64,000 nucleotides of DNA from positions 181,117 through 245,116 of the forward strand of contig NZ_JBGCCT010000020.1 of the NCBI RefSeq assembly GCF_041260665.1, in the 5' to 3' direction. Position 1 is the first letter of the stretch; each line of letters begins with the position of its first letter. Positions 7,715 to 17,677 of the stretch are shown piece by piece. The notes below the pieces were generated by a model. It was not told where the DNA came from, ran no database searches, and saw only the letters and a program-made list of their open reading frames with translations. The position numbers were made by a program, and so were the translations under genes. The DNA comes from Catenulispora sp. GP43 (lineage in GTDB: Bacteria > Actinomycetota > Actinomycetes > Streptomycetales > Catenulisporaceae).

Positions 7715-8929
7715 CTCACGACCCAGCCGCCCCGTCCGCACGAACCGCTTGACCCTCGCCAGCCGCTCCTTCCGCGCGTGGCGTTCCGCCGCGGCCCGGT
7801 CCAGCTCCTCCATCAACCGCTGGGACCGGTGCTCCAGGTCCATCTCGTCCAGCATCCGGTCGATCTCGGCCAGCAGCGATCCGTACAGCTGCCACGCGTA
7901 AGGGTGCTCCTGGACACTTTCCAGCAGTAGCCGGGCCACCGGCTCCCGGTGGTCCCAAGCCGCCGACAGCTCCGCGGCCAGCCGGTTCTCCGCCTGCTCG
8001 GCGTCGCCGCTGACCTGGGTCGTCACCAGCACCGCGTAGCTGACCAGGGCCGCTCCGACGTCGGCCAGCAGTTCCTGCAGCGCCTGCGCCGTGTCGGCGG
8101 GGAACAGCGCCTCGTCCTCCTCGCGCCGCTTGGCCAGGTCCGTCATCGAGCGGGCCAGGACCCGCACCACGACCACGCAGATCTCCAGCGTGTCCAGCCC
8201 CGTGCGCAGCACGAGGCGGGTCAGCAGGCCCTCGCTGATCCGCGGATTCAGGCGCAGGCTGTCCTCGGCCTGGCGCAGCGCGGCGTCCACGTCGGCGACG
8301 GCCTGGTCGAGCCGGCGGGCCTCGTGGAGCCGGTCGGCGGCCCGGTGGACCGGGACCGGGTTGTCCAGCTCCTCGCCGATGCTCAGCAGCAGGTTCCGGG
8401 TACGGCGGGCCAGCCCGACGATCGACTCGGCGGCCGGGTCCACCCAGACCGGCGGGGCGAGCAGGACGTTGAACAGCAGTCCCACCCCCGCGCCGATCAG
8501 GGTCTCCAGCACCCGGTCCCAGGCCTGGGACGCCAGCTGCGTCACGCCCAGGACCAGCATCGCGCTGATCGCGACCTCGTTGACGAACTCGCCGACGTGG
8601 ATGAACTGGCCGATGGTGAGCGCGGCCAGGATGATCAGGCCCAGGCTCCACCAGGACAGCCCGACCACGACGCTGAACCCGATGGCGATCAGCACGCCGG
8701 CCACCACCGCGATCACCCGCCGGATCCCGGTGGTGATCGTCGAGTACAGGGTCACCTGGACGACGAGCAGCGCCGTCAGCGGCGCGGTCAGCGGGCCCGG
8801 CTGCGAGCTGAGCTCCACCGCCACCGCATAGGCGATCACCGCCGCGGCGGTGGCGCGAAGCGTCCACATCACCACCGGGTCGTTGCGGTATGGCGCCAAC
8901 GACGCCGCCCAGCCCCGGATCCGCGCCAT
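7706..8929 (-). CDS. FUSC/aromatic acid exporter-type membrane protein
   Basis: The product has 407 residues and starts at ATG 8929 with AAGGGG upstream. The first about 170 residues hold about six membrane segments with the FUSC pattern (LRATAAAVIAYAVAVEL, PLTALLVVQVTLYSTI, GIRRVIAVVAGVLIAIG). A long charged, helical cytoplasmic C-terminal half follows. Relatives are proposed efflux proteins for aromatic acids or act on membrane permeability. The substrate is unknown. Confidence 0.8.
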   Translation of the reverse strand: MARIRGWAASLAPYRNDPVVMWTLRATAAAVIAYAVAVELSSQPGPLTAPLTALLVVQVTLYSTITTGIRRVIAVVAGVLIAIGFSVVVGLSWWSLGLIILAALTIGQFIHVGEFVNEVAISAMLVLGVTQLASQAWDRVLETLIGAGVGLLFNVLLAPPVWVDPAAESIVGLARRTRNLLLSIGEELDNPVPVHRAADRLHEARRLDQAVADVDAALRQAEDSLRLNPRISEGLLTRLVLRTGLDTLEICVVVVRVLARSMTDLAKRREEDEALFPADTAQALQELLADVGAALVSYAVLVTTQVSGDAEQAENRLAAELSAAWDHREPVARLLLESVQEHPYAWQLYGSLLAEIDRMLDEMDLEHRSQRLMEELDRAAAERHARKERLARVKRFVRTGRLGREAG

Positions 8930-8968
8930 CGGCTGCCGCCCCTTACCCTTCGCTGCCCGGCCCGCGGC

Positions 8969-10456
8969 CTACGCGGCTGCCGCGGACGCGGCACCGCTGT
9001 TCGCGCCGCGAGCCGAGATCGGCGGTGCGACGTTCTCCAACGACTGACGCTCGGCGTCCACCCCGAGGAACCAGCCGACCGCGCCGCCGATCATCATCAC
9101 CACCGCCCCGATGACGTAGCCCCAGAACAGCGGCACGCGATCCGGATGCGGGTTGTTCTGGCCGCCGATGAGGTGGCCGAACAAGAACGGGGCGACGACG
9201 CCGCCTGCGCCTTGGGAGATGGCGAAGAAGAAGGAAATCGCCTGCGCGCGAAGTTCCAGCGGGAAGATCTCGCTGACCGTCAGATAGGCCGAGGAGGCGC
9301 CGGCGGAGGCGAAGAAGAACGTCACGCACCAGAACGCCGTCTGCGTGGTGGCGTTCAGCACGCCGGCGCGGAAGAAGAAGGCTGACACCAGCAGCAGCAA
9401 ACCGGAGAACCCGTAACTCAGCAGGATCATCTTGCGCCGGCCGATGGTGTCGAACAGGTTCCCCAGCAGGAGTGGCCCGGCCAGGTTGCCCAGGGCGAAG
9501 GGGAAGAAGTAGTAGCTGGTGTGAGCCTTCGATACGCCGTAGAAGTGCTGGAGTACCAGGGCGTAGGTGAAGAAGATCGCGTTGTAGAGGAACGCCTGGG
9601 TCACCATCATCGAGAAGCCCAGGATCGACCGCCGGGGGTACTGCCCGAAGAACACCTTCGCCATCTGCGGGTAGCTGATGCTCTTCTCGGGGACGATCTC
9701 CAGCGCCTGGCTGTCCGGCACCTCTTCCAGGCGCACTCCCTGGGCCCGCACCCGGGCCTCGATGTCGTCGACGACCTGCTCTGCCTCCTCCTGGCGGCCG
9801 TGGGTCATCAGCCAACGGGGACTCTCCGGGATGTGGCGTCGCAGGAAGATGATCGCCACACCGATCGCCGGGCCGATCAGGAACCCGATCCGCCAGCCGA
9901 TGTTCTGCGGCACCTGGTCGGACAGCAGGAACAGGTTCGCTGCGGCGCCCAGTGCCGCACCGCCCCAGTAGGTGCCGTTCACGGCGATGTCGACACGTCC
10001 GCGGTAGTGGGAGGGGATGAGTTCGTCGATGGCGGAGTTGATGGCGGTGTATTCGCCGCCGATGCCGGTGCCGGCGATGAAGCGCAGGACCAGCAGCGAC
10101 CACAGGTCCCAGGAGAAGCCTGCCAGGCCGCTGGCGACCAGGTAGATGCCCAGGGTGATCATGAAGAGCTTGCGGCGTCCCAGCCGGTCGGTGATGCGGC
10201 CGAAGACCAGGGCCCCGACCACCTCGCCGGCCAGATACACCGAGCCGACCGCGCCGACTTCGGCGGTGGTCAGGCCCAGCGAGCTCTGATACCCGGCCTG
10301 GGACACGATCTGGATTTCCAGGCCGTCCAGAATCCAAGACACGCCGAGTCCGACGATGACCATCCAGTGAAATCTGCTCCACGGCAGCCGGTCCATGCGC
10401 GCGGGCACCAGGCTGCGATGGCCTGTTCCGGTCGATCCTCTCGCGACGGTACTCAT
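8969..10456 (-). CDS. MFS transporter, sugar/metabolite:H+ symporter family
   Basis: The product has 495 residues with about 12 membrane segments. The start is ATG 10456, chosen for GAGAGG 8 nt upstream over a GTG at 10492. Family marks are GRITDRLGRRKLF between segments 2 and 3, GTGIGGEYTAINSAIDE, RRHIPESPRWLM after segment 6 and LFDTIGRRKM in the second half. These fit the sugar-porter/metabolite symporter branch rather than drug efflux. The substrate cannot be told. Its promoter must lie in the divergent spacer to otsA. Confidence 0.85.
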   Translation of the reverse strand: MSTVARGSTGTGHRSLVPARMDRLPWSRFHWMVIVGLGVSWILDGLEIQIVSQAGYQSSLGLTTAEVGAVGSVYLAGEVVGALVFGRITDRLGRRKLFMITLGIYLVASGLAGFSWDLWSLLVLRFIAGTGIGGEYTAINSAIDELIPSHYRGRVDIAVNGTYWGGAALGAAANLFLLSDQVPQNIGWRIGFLIGPAIGVAIIFLRRHIPESPRWLMTHGRQEEAEQVVDDIEARVRAQGVRLEEVPDSQALEIVPEKSISYPQMAKVFFGQYPRRSILGFSMMVTQAFLYNAIFFTYALVLQHFYGVSKAHTSYYFFPFALGNLAGPLLLGNLFDTIGRRKMILLSYGFSGLLLLVSAFFFRAGVLNATTQTAFWCVTFFFASAGASSAYLTVSEIFPLELRAQAISFFFAISQGAGGVVAPFLFGHLIGGQNNPHPDRVPLFWGYVIGAVVMMIGGAVGWFLGVDAERQSLENVAPPISARGANSGAASAAAA

Positions 10457-10904
10457 AAGCTGACCTCTCGATCGACCCGGTGGTGGCGGCAATGACCGAC
10501 AGATGCCCGGCTTCGCTGAACCGAATCGGGAGGGTCACCCATTTGTCACGCCGTGGCGAACGCATGATCCACTCGGTTTGAAGTCGCCGGTGCCGGGCAC
10601 ATTGAGCCCTTACCGCAGCGGTGGCCATCAGCCGGCTGCCGCGCCGCGGAAGAAGGGGATGCGTGAGATCTGTGAGCACTGGCGTGGTTCCATGCCCTGC
10701 CACCGCACCGAACGGCCGAACCGCCGACGACCGGACGCCCGGCTCCCGGGCGCTGCGGATGCGGGTCGTGCGGGGGTTGCCGAGAATCGGTTCCGGAGTC
10801 CGGAACCTGCGGAAGACCGACATCGGCCCGAGCCTTGCCGGCAGTGACTCGCCACCTCGCGGCGCGAGCCGGGGGCGAGCAGCGATTGATGAGGCGATTG
10901 GCGC
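10457..10904. other. Divergent spacer, 448 bp, no supported gene
   Basis: This lies between the MFS gene (left, minus) and otsA (right, plus). A plus-strand frame at 10503-10847 is open but is Arg/Pro-rich without a family or good ribosome site, so I do not call it. I see no clear repeat or promoter. Confidence 0.5.
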
Positions 10905-12365
10905 GTGGGAGTGACTACGGTGCGCGGTGCGGAGTTCCTGGTGGTCGCCAACCGGCTGCCGGTCGATCTGGAGCGGCTCGAGGACGGGACCGAGCGCTGG
11001 CGGGCGAGCCCCGGCGGCCTGGTCAGCGCGCTGGAGCCGTTCCTGCGCAGCCGCAAGGGGGCCTGGGTCGGCTGGTCCGGCCAGCCCGATCTGGACGTCG
11101 AGCCGTTCGAGGACGAGGGCCTGTCGATGCACCCGGTGCGGCTGTCCGCCGCCGACATCCGGGACTACTACGAGGGTTTCTCCAACGCCACGCTCTGGCC
11201 GCTCTACCACGATGTCGTGGTCAAGCCGGTGTTCGAGCGGGCCTGGTGGGACCGGTACGTCGAGGTCAACCAGCGCTTCGCCGACGCCGCCGCGGCCGCC
11301 GCGGGCAAGGGCGCCACGGTGTGGGTGCAGGACTACCAGCTCCAGCTGGTCCCGGCCATGCTCCGGGAGCAGCGTCCGGACCTGCGCATCGGCTTCTTCC
11401 TGCACATACCGTTTCCGCCGGTGGAGCTGTTCATGCAGCTGCCCTGGCGCAGCGAGATCGTGCGCGGGCTGCTGGGCGCCGACCTCGTCGGGTTCCAGAT
11501 GCCGCTGGGAGCCCAGAACTTCTTGTGGCTGACCAGACGCCTGCTCGACCTGGAGCCGACCAGGGCCGCGGTGAAGATGCGCAGCCATCCCGGGTCGGTG
11601 CCGTTCGAGGGCCGCCAGATCCGGGTCGGGGCCTTCCCCATCTCCATCGACGCCGCGTCTTTCGACGCGATGTCGCGGCAGCCTCACATCACCGAGCGCG
11701 CCCGGCAGATGCGCGCGGACATGGGGGACCCGAAGCACCTGCTGCTCGGCGTGGACCGGCTGGACTACACCAAGGGCATCGATGTTCGGCTGCGGGCCCT
11801 GCGCGAGCTGCTGGTCGCCAAGCGGGTGGATCCGGAGAGCGTGGCCATGGTCCAGCTGGCCACCCCGAGCCGGGAGCGCGTCGACCAGTACAAGGTGATG
11901 CGGCGCAGCATCGAGGAGCAGGTCGGAGGGCTCAACGGCGAGTTCGGCCGGGTCGGCCGCCCGGTCGTGCACTACCTGCACCAGCCGGTGGACCGGGAGG
12001 AGCTCGTCGCGCTGTACTGCGCGGCCGACGTCATGGTGGTCACGCCGCTGCGCGACGGGATGAACCTGGTCTGCAAGGAGTACGTCGCCACCCGGCGCGG
12101 GCTCGACGGGGTGCTGGTGCTGTCCGAGTTCGCCGGCGCGGCGAACGAGCTGACCGGCGCCGTGCTCGTCAATCCGCACGACCCCGACGGCGTCGCCCGC
12201 GGCCTGGAGCAGGCGCTGACGATGGACCCGATGGAGGAGCGGTCGCGGATGCGGACCATGCACCGGCAGGTGATGACCCACGACGTGGACCGGTGGGCGC
12301 GCTCGTTCCTGGACTTCCTGGATCCCGACTCGGCCGGGACCGGCGGCGCGGAGGCGGCGCACTGA
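10905..12365 (+). CDS. otsA: Trehalose-6-phosphate synthase
   Basis: The product has 486 residues, the usual OtsA length. It is a GT20 glycosyltransferase transferring glucose from a nucleotide sugar to glucose-6-phosphate. Hallmarks in order are [55 protein letters not shown] and [20 protein letters not shown] 10905 has GAGG upstream, while GTG 10920 has GGGAG at better spacing and would remove five residues. It overlaps otsB by one base, and galU downstream can supply UDP-glucose. Confidence 0.95.
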   Translation: MGVTTVRGAEFLVVANRLPVDLERLEDGTERWRASPGGLVSALEPFLRSRKGAWVGWSGQPDLDVEPFEDEGLSMHPVRLSAADIRDYYEGFSNATLWPLYHDVVVKPVFERAWWDRYVEVNQRFADAAAAAAGKGATVWVQDYQLQLVPAMLREQRPDLRIGFFLHIPFPPVELFMQLPWRSEIVRGLLGADLVGFQMPLGAQNFLWLTRRLLDLEPTRAAVKMRSHPGSVPFEGRQIRVGAFPISIDAASFDAMSRQPHITERARQMRADMGDPKHLLLGVDRLDYTKGIDVRLRALRELLVAKRVDPESVAMVQLATPSRERVDQYKVMRRSIEEQVGGLNGEFGRVGRPVVHYLHQPVDREELVALYCAADVMVVTPLRDGMNLVCKEYVATRRGLDGVLVLSEFAGAANELTGAVLVNPHDPDGVARGLEQALTMDPMEERSRMRTMHRQVMTHDVDRWARSFLDFLDPDSAGTGGAEAAH

Positions 12366-13192
12366 TGACCGCCGAGTCGCTGTCGGGTTCGCTTCCGGAG
12401 CCGCCGCCGGCGCCGCTTCCCGAGCCGCTGCGGCAGGCGGTCGCCGCCCTGGCCCGCACGCCGCGGCTGCTCGTGGTGTGCGACTACGACGGGACGCTCG
12501 CGCCGATCGTCGAGGATCCGGCCAAGGCCTATCCGCGGCCGGAGGCGGTGCGGGCCCTGCGATCCCTGGCCGAGCTGCCCGAGACCACCGTCGGACTGAT
12601 CTCCGGCCGGGCGCTGCGCGACCTGTCCGCACTGTCCGGGCTGTCGGCCGGGGTGCGCCTGGTCGGCAGCCACGGCGCGGAGTTCGACGCCGGATTCGGC
12701 GACGCGCTGGACGACCGGGCACAGGCGTTGCGCCGCCGGTTGGAGGCGGGCCTGGAGGAACTCGTCGGGCAGACGCCGGGGGTGTTCCTGGAGGCGAAGC
12801 CGGCGAGCATCGCGGTGCATGTGCGGCGCGCCGAGCCGTCGGTGGGGGAGTCGGTCCTGGAAGCGGTCCGCTCCGGCCCCGCCCGGTGGGAGGGCATCCA
12901 CGTCACCGAGGGCAAGGCGGTCATCGAGCTGGCGGTCCTGGACACCGACAAGGGCGCGGCCCTGGACATGCTGCGCCGCCAGGCCGACGCCACGGCGGCG
13001 CTGTTCGTCGGCGACGACGTCACGGACGAGAAGGCGTTCGCCCGCCTGACCGGGGCGGACGTGGGGGTGAAGGTCGGCCGCGGCGAGAGCCTGGCCGAGT
13101 ACTCCGTGCCGGACACCCGGGACGTCGCGGTGATGCTGGCCGACCTGCTGGCCCGGCGGCGGGCCGGGCTGGGCGGCGACCGGACCGTTTGA
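12365..13192 (+). CDS. otsB: Trehalose-6-phosphate phosphatase
   Basis: The product has 275 residues of the HAD superfamily. Motif I is VCDYDGTLAPI with the nucleophile Asp, SGR is in motif II, and FVGDDVTDEKAF carries the metal-binding Asp pair. It removes phosphate from trehalose-6-phosphate made by OtsA. The ATG overlaps the otsA stop (TGATG), so the two enzymes are coupled. The N-terminal about 30 residues are a Pro/Glu-rich extension. Confidence 0.94.
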   Translation: MTAESLSGSLPEPPPAPLPEPLRQAVAALARTPRLLVVCDYDGTLAPIVEDPAKAYPRPEAVRALRSLAELPETTVGLISGRALRDLSALSGLSAGVRLVGSHGAEFDAGFGDALDDRAQALRRRLEAGLEELVGQTPGVFLEAKPASIAVHVRRAEPSVGESVLEAVRSGPARWEGIHVTEGKAVIELAVLDTDKGAALDMLRRQADATAALFVGDDVTDEKAFARLTGADVGVKVGRGESLAEYSVPDTRDVAVMLADLLARRRAGLGGDRTV

Positions 13193-13268
13193 CCGCTTGA
13201 CCGTTTGACATGCCCCGCGCGGGACATGCGGCGGACCTGAACCGCACTGACGCTACCGGAGGTATTCG

Positions 13269-14168
13269 ATGACGCAGGCGATCCGAAGAGCCGTGATTCC
13301 CGCGGCCGGCATCGGCTCCCGCCTCCTGCCGCTCACCAAGGCCATCCCCAAGGAGATGCTGCCGGTCGGCGACCGGCCGGTGATCGAGCACACCGTCCGC
13401 GAACTGGTCGCATCCGGCATCACCGACATCACCATCGTGGTGTCCGGCGGCAAGGACCTCATCCAGCAGCACTTCCGGCCGAACCCGGCCCTGGTCGACC
13501 AGCTCCACGCGGAGAACAAGCACGCGTACGCCAAGGCCGTGCAGGACGTCGCGGAGCTGGCGCTCGCCGGCCACATCACGTACCTGGACCAGCAGGGTCC
13601 CTACGGCAACGGCACCCCCGTCCTGAACGCCGCGCGCGGCACCGGCGACGAGCCGATGCTCGTCCTGTGGCCCGACGACGTGTTCGTGGCCAAGATCCCG
13701 CGCGCCCAGCAGCTGATCGCCGCCTACGAGCAGACCGGCTGCCCGGTGTTGGCGTTGATGCCCATGAAGCGGGAGGACTCCGGGCGCTATGGAGTGCCCG
13801 AGGTGAAGGAGGACCTCGGCGACGGCCTCCTGCGGATCAGCAGGCTGCTGGAGAAGCCCGAACCCGAGATCGCGCCGTCGGAGTACGCGGCCATCGGCGG
13901 ATACGTCGTCACGCCCCCGATCGTCGAGGAGATCCAGGTTCTGACAGAGCGCTGGGCCCAGCACCAGACCGGCGAGGTCTACCTGACCGACGCGATCAAC
14001 GCCTACGCCGCCACCAGGGCCGTCTACGGCCAGGTCATCGCCGGCCACTGGTACGACACGGGCAACCCCACGGACTACCTGGTCGCGCAGTTCGCCTCCG
14101 CGCTCGCACACCCCGAATACGGGCCGGTGCTGCGGGATATGGTGCGCGACCACGAGAGCAGGTCGTAG
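13269..14168 (+). CDS. galU: UTP-glucose-1-phosphate uridylyltransferase
   Basis: The product has 299 residues. The start has GGAGG 6 nt upstream. The nucleotidyltransferase signature AAGIGSRLLPLTKAIPKEMLP opens the protein, followed by GPYGNGTPVL, WPDDVF and the sugar-site GRYGVPEV. It makes UDP-glucose from UTP and glucose-1-phosphate, feeding trehalose synthesis by the two genes before it as well as cell-envelope sugars. Confidence 0.94.
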   Translation: MTQAIRRAVIPAAGIGSRLLPLTKAIPKEMLPVGDRPVIEHTVRELVASGITDITIVVSGGKDLIQQHFRPNPALVDQLHAENKHAYAKAVQDVAELALAGHITYLDQQGPYGNGTPVLNAARGTGDEPMLVLWPDDVFVAKIPRAQQLIAAYEQTGCPVLALMPMKREDSGRYGVPEVKEDLGDGLLRISRLLEKPEPEIAPSEYAAIGGYVVTPPIVEEIQVLTERWAQHQTGEVYLTDAINAYAATRAVYGQVIAGHWYDTGNPTDYLVAQFASALAHPEYGPVLRDMVRDHESRS

Positions 14169-14172
14169 TCGT

Positions 14173-14215
14173 CCGAACCCGGGCCGGGATGGTGACCCGG
14201 GCCGGGATGGTTCGG
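14173..14215. terminator. Hairpin with 17-bp direct repeat between convergent genes
   Basis: ACCCGGGCCGGGATGGT occurs at 14177-14193 and 14195-14211. CCGAACC (14173-14179) and GGTTCGG (14209-14215) form an outer stem, and CCGGG/CCCGG form an inner one. It lies 5 bp past the galU stop and 9 bp past the stop of the opposing gene, a likely bidirectional terminator. Confidence 0.6.
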
Positions 14216-14223
14216 CCGCCCGG

Positions 14224-16551
14224 TCAAGCGCTCGACACCGAGAACCACACCGTCTTCCCGTTGTTCGTCGGCCGCACGCCCCAGTCCGCGGCGATGGCGT
14301 CGACCAGGCTCAGCCCGCGGCCGGACTCGGCGTCGACCCCGGCGTTCAGGCACCGGGGTCTTCGGGTGCTGTGATCGGTGACCTCCACGGTGAGGTGGGC
14401 GGGGGTGCGCAGGAGGCGCAGCCGGATCGGGCCGTGGCCGTGCCGGACCGCGTTGGCCAGCACCTCGGAGGCCAGCAGCACGGTGGCGTCGCAGGTGTCG
14501 GGGTCCGTGCAGTTCCAGGAGCGCAGGGTGGCCTCGACGTAGCGGCGTCCGGCCGGGACCGCGTCGGCGGCCGAGGGCAGGTCCACGGCGGCCGAGGCCG
14601 TCGGCGTCGGCGGGGTCCGGATCAGCACCAGGGTGACGTCGTCGCCGGGGTCGCCGACGTCGTCGAGCAGTTCGGCGACGACGGCCTCGGCGGTCTTGTC
14701 CAGGGGCAGGCCCTCGGCGGCGCAGGCGGCCAGGGTGCGGGTCAGGGCGCCGATCTGGTGCTCGATGTCGCTGCGGGGCGTCTCGATCAGCCCGTCGGTG
14801 TACAGCGCCAGCACCGCGCCGGAGGGGATGGTGACCTGCGACTCGCGGTGCGTGATGTCGCCGACGCCCAGCGGCACCGAGACCGGAGCCGGGAGCCAGT
14901 AGCCGTCGGCTCCGTCCGGGTCGATGACCAGGACCGGCAGGTGGCCCGCCGAGGACAGGACCGTCTGGCCGGTGTCCGGGTCGATGACCAGGTAGCAGCA
15001 CGTCGCCATCTGGTCGGGCAGGTCGGCCACCACCGCGTCCAGGTACCCCAGCAGCTGCCCGGGCGGCATCCCGGTGCGGGCCAGGGCGTTGGCGGCCGAG
15101 CGCAGCTGGCCCATCACCGCGGCGGCGTCCAGGCCGCGGCCCATGACGTCGCCGATGAGCACCCCGGCCCGGCCGTCGGTCAGCGGGATCAGGTCGAACC
15201 AGTCCCCGCCGACGCCGGCGCCGACGGTGGCCGGCAGGTAGCGGCTGGCGGTCTCCAGGCCCGGGATCGGCGTCGGGGTGCCCATCAGACTGCGCTGCAG
15301 GGTGAGGGCTATGTGCTGCTGCTGTTCGTACAGGGTCCTGAGCTGCAACTGGGTGCGCTTGATCTCCGAGACGTCCCGCACGATGGCCGACGCGCCGACG
15401 ATCGTCCCCTCCGGCTCGCGGACCGGCCACAGCGTGGTGTCCACGTGCAGCATCCGGCCGTCCTTGGCCATCCGCATGGCCTCGAAGTGCTCGATCTTCT
15501 CGCCCGCGGCCAGGCGCCGCAGCAGGTCGGCGATCTCCGGCTCGCGCCCGGGCGGGGCGAGCAGCGAGATGTGCCGGCCGATCGCCTCGGCACCGGAGTA
15601 GCCGTAGAGGCGTTCGGCGGCGTCGTTCCAGAAGGTGATCCGGCCGTCCAGTGTCTTGGTGATGATCGCGTCCTGGGAAGACGAGGCGATGGCGGCCAAC
15701 TCGTGGACCTTCTTCTCGGCGGCCTTGCGGTCCGAGACGTCGCGGACGGCGGCGGAGTACAGGCGGCCGCCGTCGGCTTGCAGTGGCGACAGCGAGATCT
15801 CCACCGGGAACTCGGTCCCGTCCTTGCGAAGCCCGTACAGGTCCAGCCCGGCGCCCATCGGCCGCGGTTGCGGGCCCTCGGCGAAGCCCGAGCGGTGCGC
15901 GGTGTGCCGCTCGCGGAAGCGGTCGGGGACCAGCACCTCGACGGGACGGCCCAGCAGTTCGATGCGGTCATACCCGAACAGCTGCTCGGTCTGGGCGTTG
16001 ACCAGCTGGATCAGTCCTATGCCGTCGACGATGACCATGGCGTCCGGCGCGGACTCCAGCAACTCCCGGAACCGCTGCTCGGCGGCTTTGCGGTCGGAGA
16101 CGTCGCGGACGGCGGCGGAGTACAGGCGGCCGCCGTCGGCTTGCAGTGGCGACAGCGAGATCTCCACCGGGAACTCGGTGCCGTTCTTGCGCAGGCCGTA
16201 CAGGTCCAGGCCGGCACCCATCGGCCGTGCCTGGGGACCTTCGGCGAAGTCCGAGCGGTGCGCGGTGTGCCGTTCGCGAAAGCGGTTGGGGACCAGCAGC
16301 TCCACCGGCTGCCCCAGCAGTTCGGCGCGCGCGTAGCCGAACAGCTGCTCGGTCTGGGCGTTGACCAGCTGGATCAGCCCCGTGCCGTCGACGATCACCA
16401 TGGCGTCCGGTGCGGACTCCAGCAGCTCCCGGAACCGCTTCTCGTCCCAGGCCCCGTGGTCGTGGGTGACATCAGTGGCACCACAGGTACAACGACTGCT
16501 GCGATCCGGGCGCGCCTGAGGTAATTCGGCCTCCGCGGGGACTGCATTCAT
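14224..16551 (-). CDS. Triple-PAS SpoIIE-type phosphatase with ATPase (anti-sigma) domain
   Basis: The product has 775 residues. ATG 16551 has GAGGAG 6 nt upstream. Domains: PAS at about 37-155 and again at about 158-276 (nearly identical), a third PAS at about 280-400, a PP2C/SpoIIE phosphatase at about 430-625 (GGDWFDLIPL, GDVMGRGLDAAAVM, LALYTDGLIE) and a C-terminal HATPase of the RsbW type (LASEVLANAVRHG, GRGLSLVDAIA). Such proteins dephosphorylate anti-anti-sigma factors in stress switches and may bind sigma factors themselves. The input signal is unknown. The N-terminus carries a CTC motif. Confidence 0.9.
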   Translation of the reverse strand: MNAVPAEAELPQARPDRSSRCTCGATDVTHDHGAWDEKRFRELLESAPDAMVIVDGTGLIQLVNAQTEQLFGYARAELLGQPVELLVPNRFRERHTAHRSDFAEGPQARPMGAGLDLYGLRKNGTEFPVEISLSPLQADGGRLYSAAVRDVSDRKAAEQRFRELLESAPDAMVIVDGIGLIQLVNAQTEQLFGYDRIELLGRPVEVLVPDRFRERHTAHRSGFAEGPQPRPMGAGLDLYGLRKDGTEFPVEISLSPLQADGGRLYSAAVRDVSDRKAAEKKVHELAAIASSSQDAIITKTLDGRITFWNDAAERLYGYSGAEAIGRHISLLAPPGREPEIADLLRRLAAGEKIEHFEAMRMAKDGRMLHVDTTLWPVREPEGTIVGASAIVRDVSEIKRTQLQLRTLYEQQQHIALTLQRSLMGTPTPIPGLETASRYLPATVGAGVGGDWFDLIPLTDGRAGVLIGDVMGRGLDAAAVMGQLRSAANALARTGMPPGQLLGYLDAVVADLPDQMATCCYLVIDPDTGQTVLSSAGHLPVLVIDPDGADGYWLPAPVSVPLGVGDITHRESQVTIPSGAVLALYTDGLIETPRSDIEHQIGALTRTLAACAAEGLPLDKTAEAVVAELLDDVGDPGDDVTLVLIRTPPTPTASAAVDLPSAADAVPAGRRYVEATLRSWNCTDPDTCDATVLLASEVLANAVRHGHGPIRLRLLRTPAHLTVEVTDHSTRRPRCLNAGVDAESGRGLSLVDAIAADWGVRPTNNGKTVWFSVSSA
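15734..16459 (-). repeat. 363-bp tandem duplication encoding PAS domains 1 and 2
   Basis: The block starting at GAGACGTCGCGGACGGCGGC (15734) recurs at 16097, exactly 363 bp (121 codons) away, with only scattered substitutions. The copies encode PAS1 and PAS2. The near-identity at DNA level suggests a recent duplication or gene conversion. Confidence 0.85.
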
Positions 16552-16784
16552 GGAACTCCTCAAAAAGCCCTATATCTCCTTGGAATGGCAGGTGGCGATC
16601 GCCGCATCGCAACGCTACCGTGTTCGACCGGTTACGGTGCGCGTTCCGGCCAATCAGCTCGGACGGGGCCTTCGTGAGAACTCTTAAGGGACATCCCTCG
16701 ATCTTTCGCACCAATCCGGGGGAGCCGCAGCCTCGTATGTCAGGAGACGAGTGTTCAATTCTTGGTGTGGAGGAGGACCACGCG

Positions 16785-17006
16785 ATGGCCTTGGAACACG
16801 GATCCGTGCGCGCTGAGCAGGTCACCGCCGGCATGGACCTGCTGTGCCGCGGTGCCTGGCGGCCGGTGCTGGCCGACGCCGACGTGATGGCGGCGAGGAA
16901 CGGCAAGCGGGCCCGGATCGTCGTCGGCAGAGCCGGCACCGACGCCACGGACACCGTCGACCTGGTCGCGCACTCCATGGTCCGGGTCCGGCCCCGGCAA
17001 CCGTAG
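16785..17006 (+). CDS. Hypothetical 73-residue protein
   Basis: ATG 16785 has GGAGGAG about 10 nt upstream. The product is a small soluble protein with beta character (ALEHGSVRAEQVTAGMDLL, KRARIVVGRAGT). I recognise no family. It is divergent from the SpoIIE-type gene and only 68 bp ahead of the next gene. An upstream ATG at 16737 is possible but lacks as good a ribosome site. Confidence 0.55.
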   Translation: MALEHGSVRAEQVTAGMDLLCRGAWRPVLADADVMAARNGKRARIVVGRAGTDATDTVDLVAHSMVRVRPRQP

Positions 17007-17074
17007 GCCGTATCGTTGGTCAAGATCCTGACCCGCCGGGGTCGGGAAGTTCCGAGCACTTGGGGGCCGCCGCG

Positions 17075-17665
17075 ATGACCGAGTCCACCCGCCCGCTCGG
17101 CGGACGGCTGCCGCTGGCCGACCCGGCGGCGCTCGCCCCGGCCCAGCGCGAGCTCTACGACCAGCTGATCGGCACGTGGGTGGCGTTCACCGACAAGCTG
17201 GGCATCCGGTCCACGACCGAGGACGGCCGGCTGATCGGCCCGTTCAACGCGCTGCTGCTGCATCCCGAGGTGACCGCGAAGCTGCTGGAGTTCCAGGCCG
17301 CCGAGTCGGCGAACACCGGCCTGTCGCCGAGCGTGCGCGAAGTGGTGATCATCGTCCTGGGTTTCGTCTACGCCGCGGACTACGAGCTGTACGCGCACAA
17401 GATCGTCGCCCGGACCGCCGGACTGGCCGACGACCACGTCGTGGCCCTGGCCGGCGGGGACATCCCGGAGGGCCTGGGCGAGCACGAGAAGCTCGCCGCG
17501 CGGCTCACCCTGGCTATGGCGACGCGCCGCCACATCGACGAGGAGCTGTATCAGGAGGCCGAGTCGGCGTTCGGGGCGAAGGGCCTGTTCGACATCGCCG
17601 CCGTGATGGGCGTCTACCACACGGTGTGCACCATGCTCACCCTGTTCGAGGTCCCGGCGCCGTAG
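17075..17665 (+). CDS. Carboxymuconolactone decarboxylase (CMD/AhpD-like) family protein
   Basis: The product has 196 residues and starts at ATG 17075. It is all-helical with the CMD pattern: FNALLLHPEVTAKLLEFQ, SPSVREVVIIVLGFVYAADYELYAHKIVA. The usual CMD/AhpD CxxC redox pair is replaced here (DYELYAH), so a peroxidase role is unlikely. By family it may be a decarboxylase-like or unknown enzyme. It is followed at 12 bp by cysC. Confidence 0.75.
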   Translation: MTESTRPLGGRLPLADPAALAPAQRELYDQLIGTWVAFTDKLGIRSTTEDGRLIGPFNALLLHPEVTAKLLEFQAAESANTGLSPSVREVVIIVLGFVYAADYELYAHKIVARTAGLADDHVVALAGGDIPEGLGEHEKLAARLTLAMATRRHIDEELYQEAESAFGAKGLFDIAAVMGVYHTVCTMLTLFEVPAP

Positions 17666-17677
17666 GTGTTGTCCGCC

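Noticed and set aside
10503..10847. Plus-strand open frame in the spacer before otsA
   Set aside because: Arg/Pro-rich, no ribosome site and no recognisable fold; treated as spacer.
8943..12722. Very long minus-strand open frame of 1259 codons
   Set aside because: It runs through the MFS gene in a wrong frame and opposite otsA/otsB. Composition is Pro/Arg/His-rich without domains.
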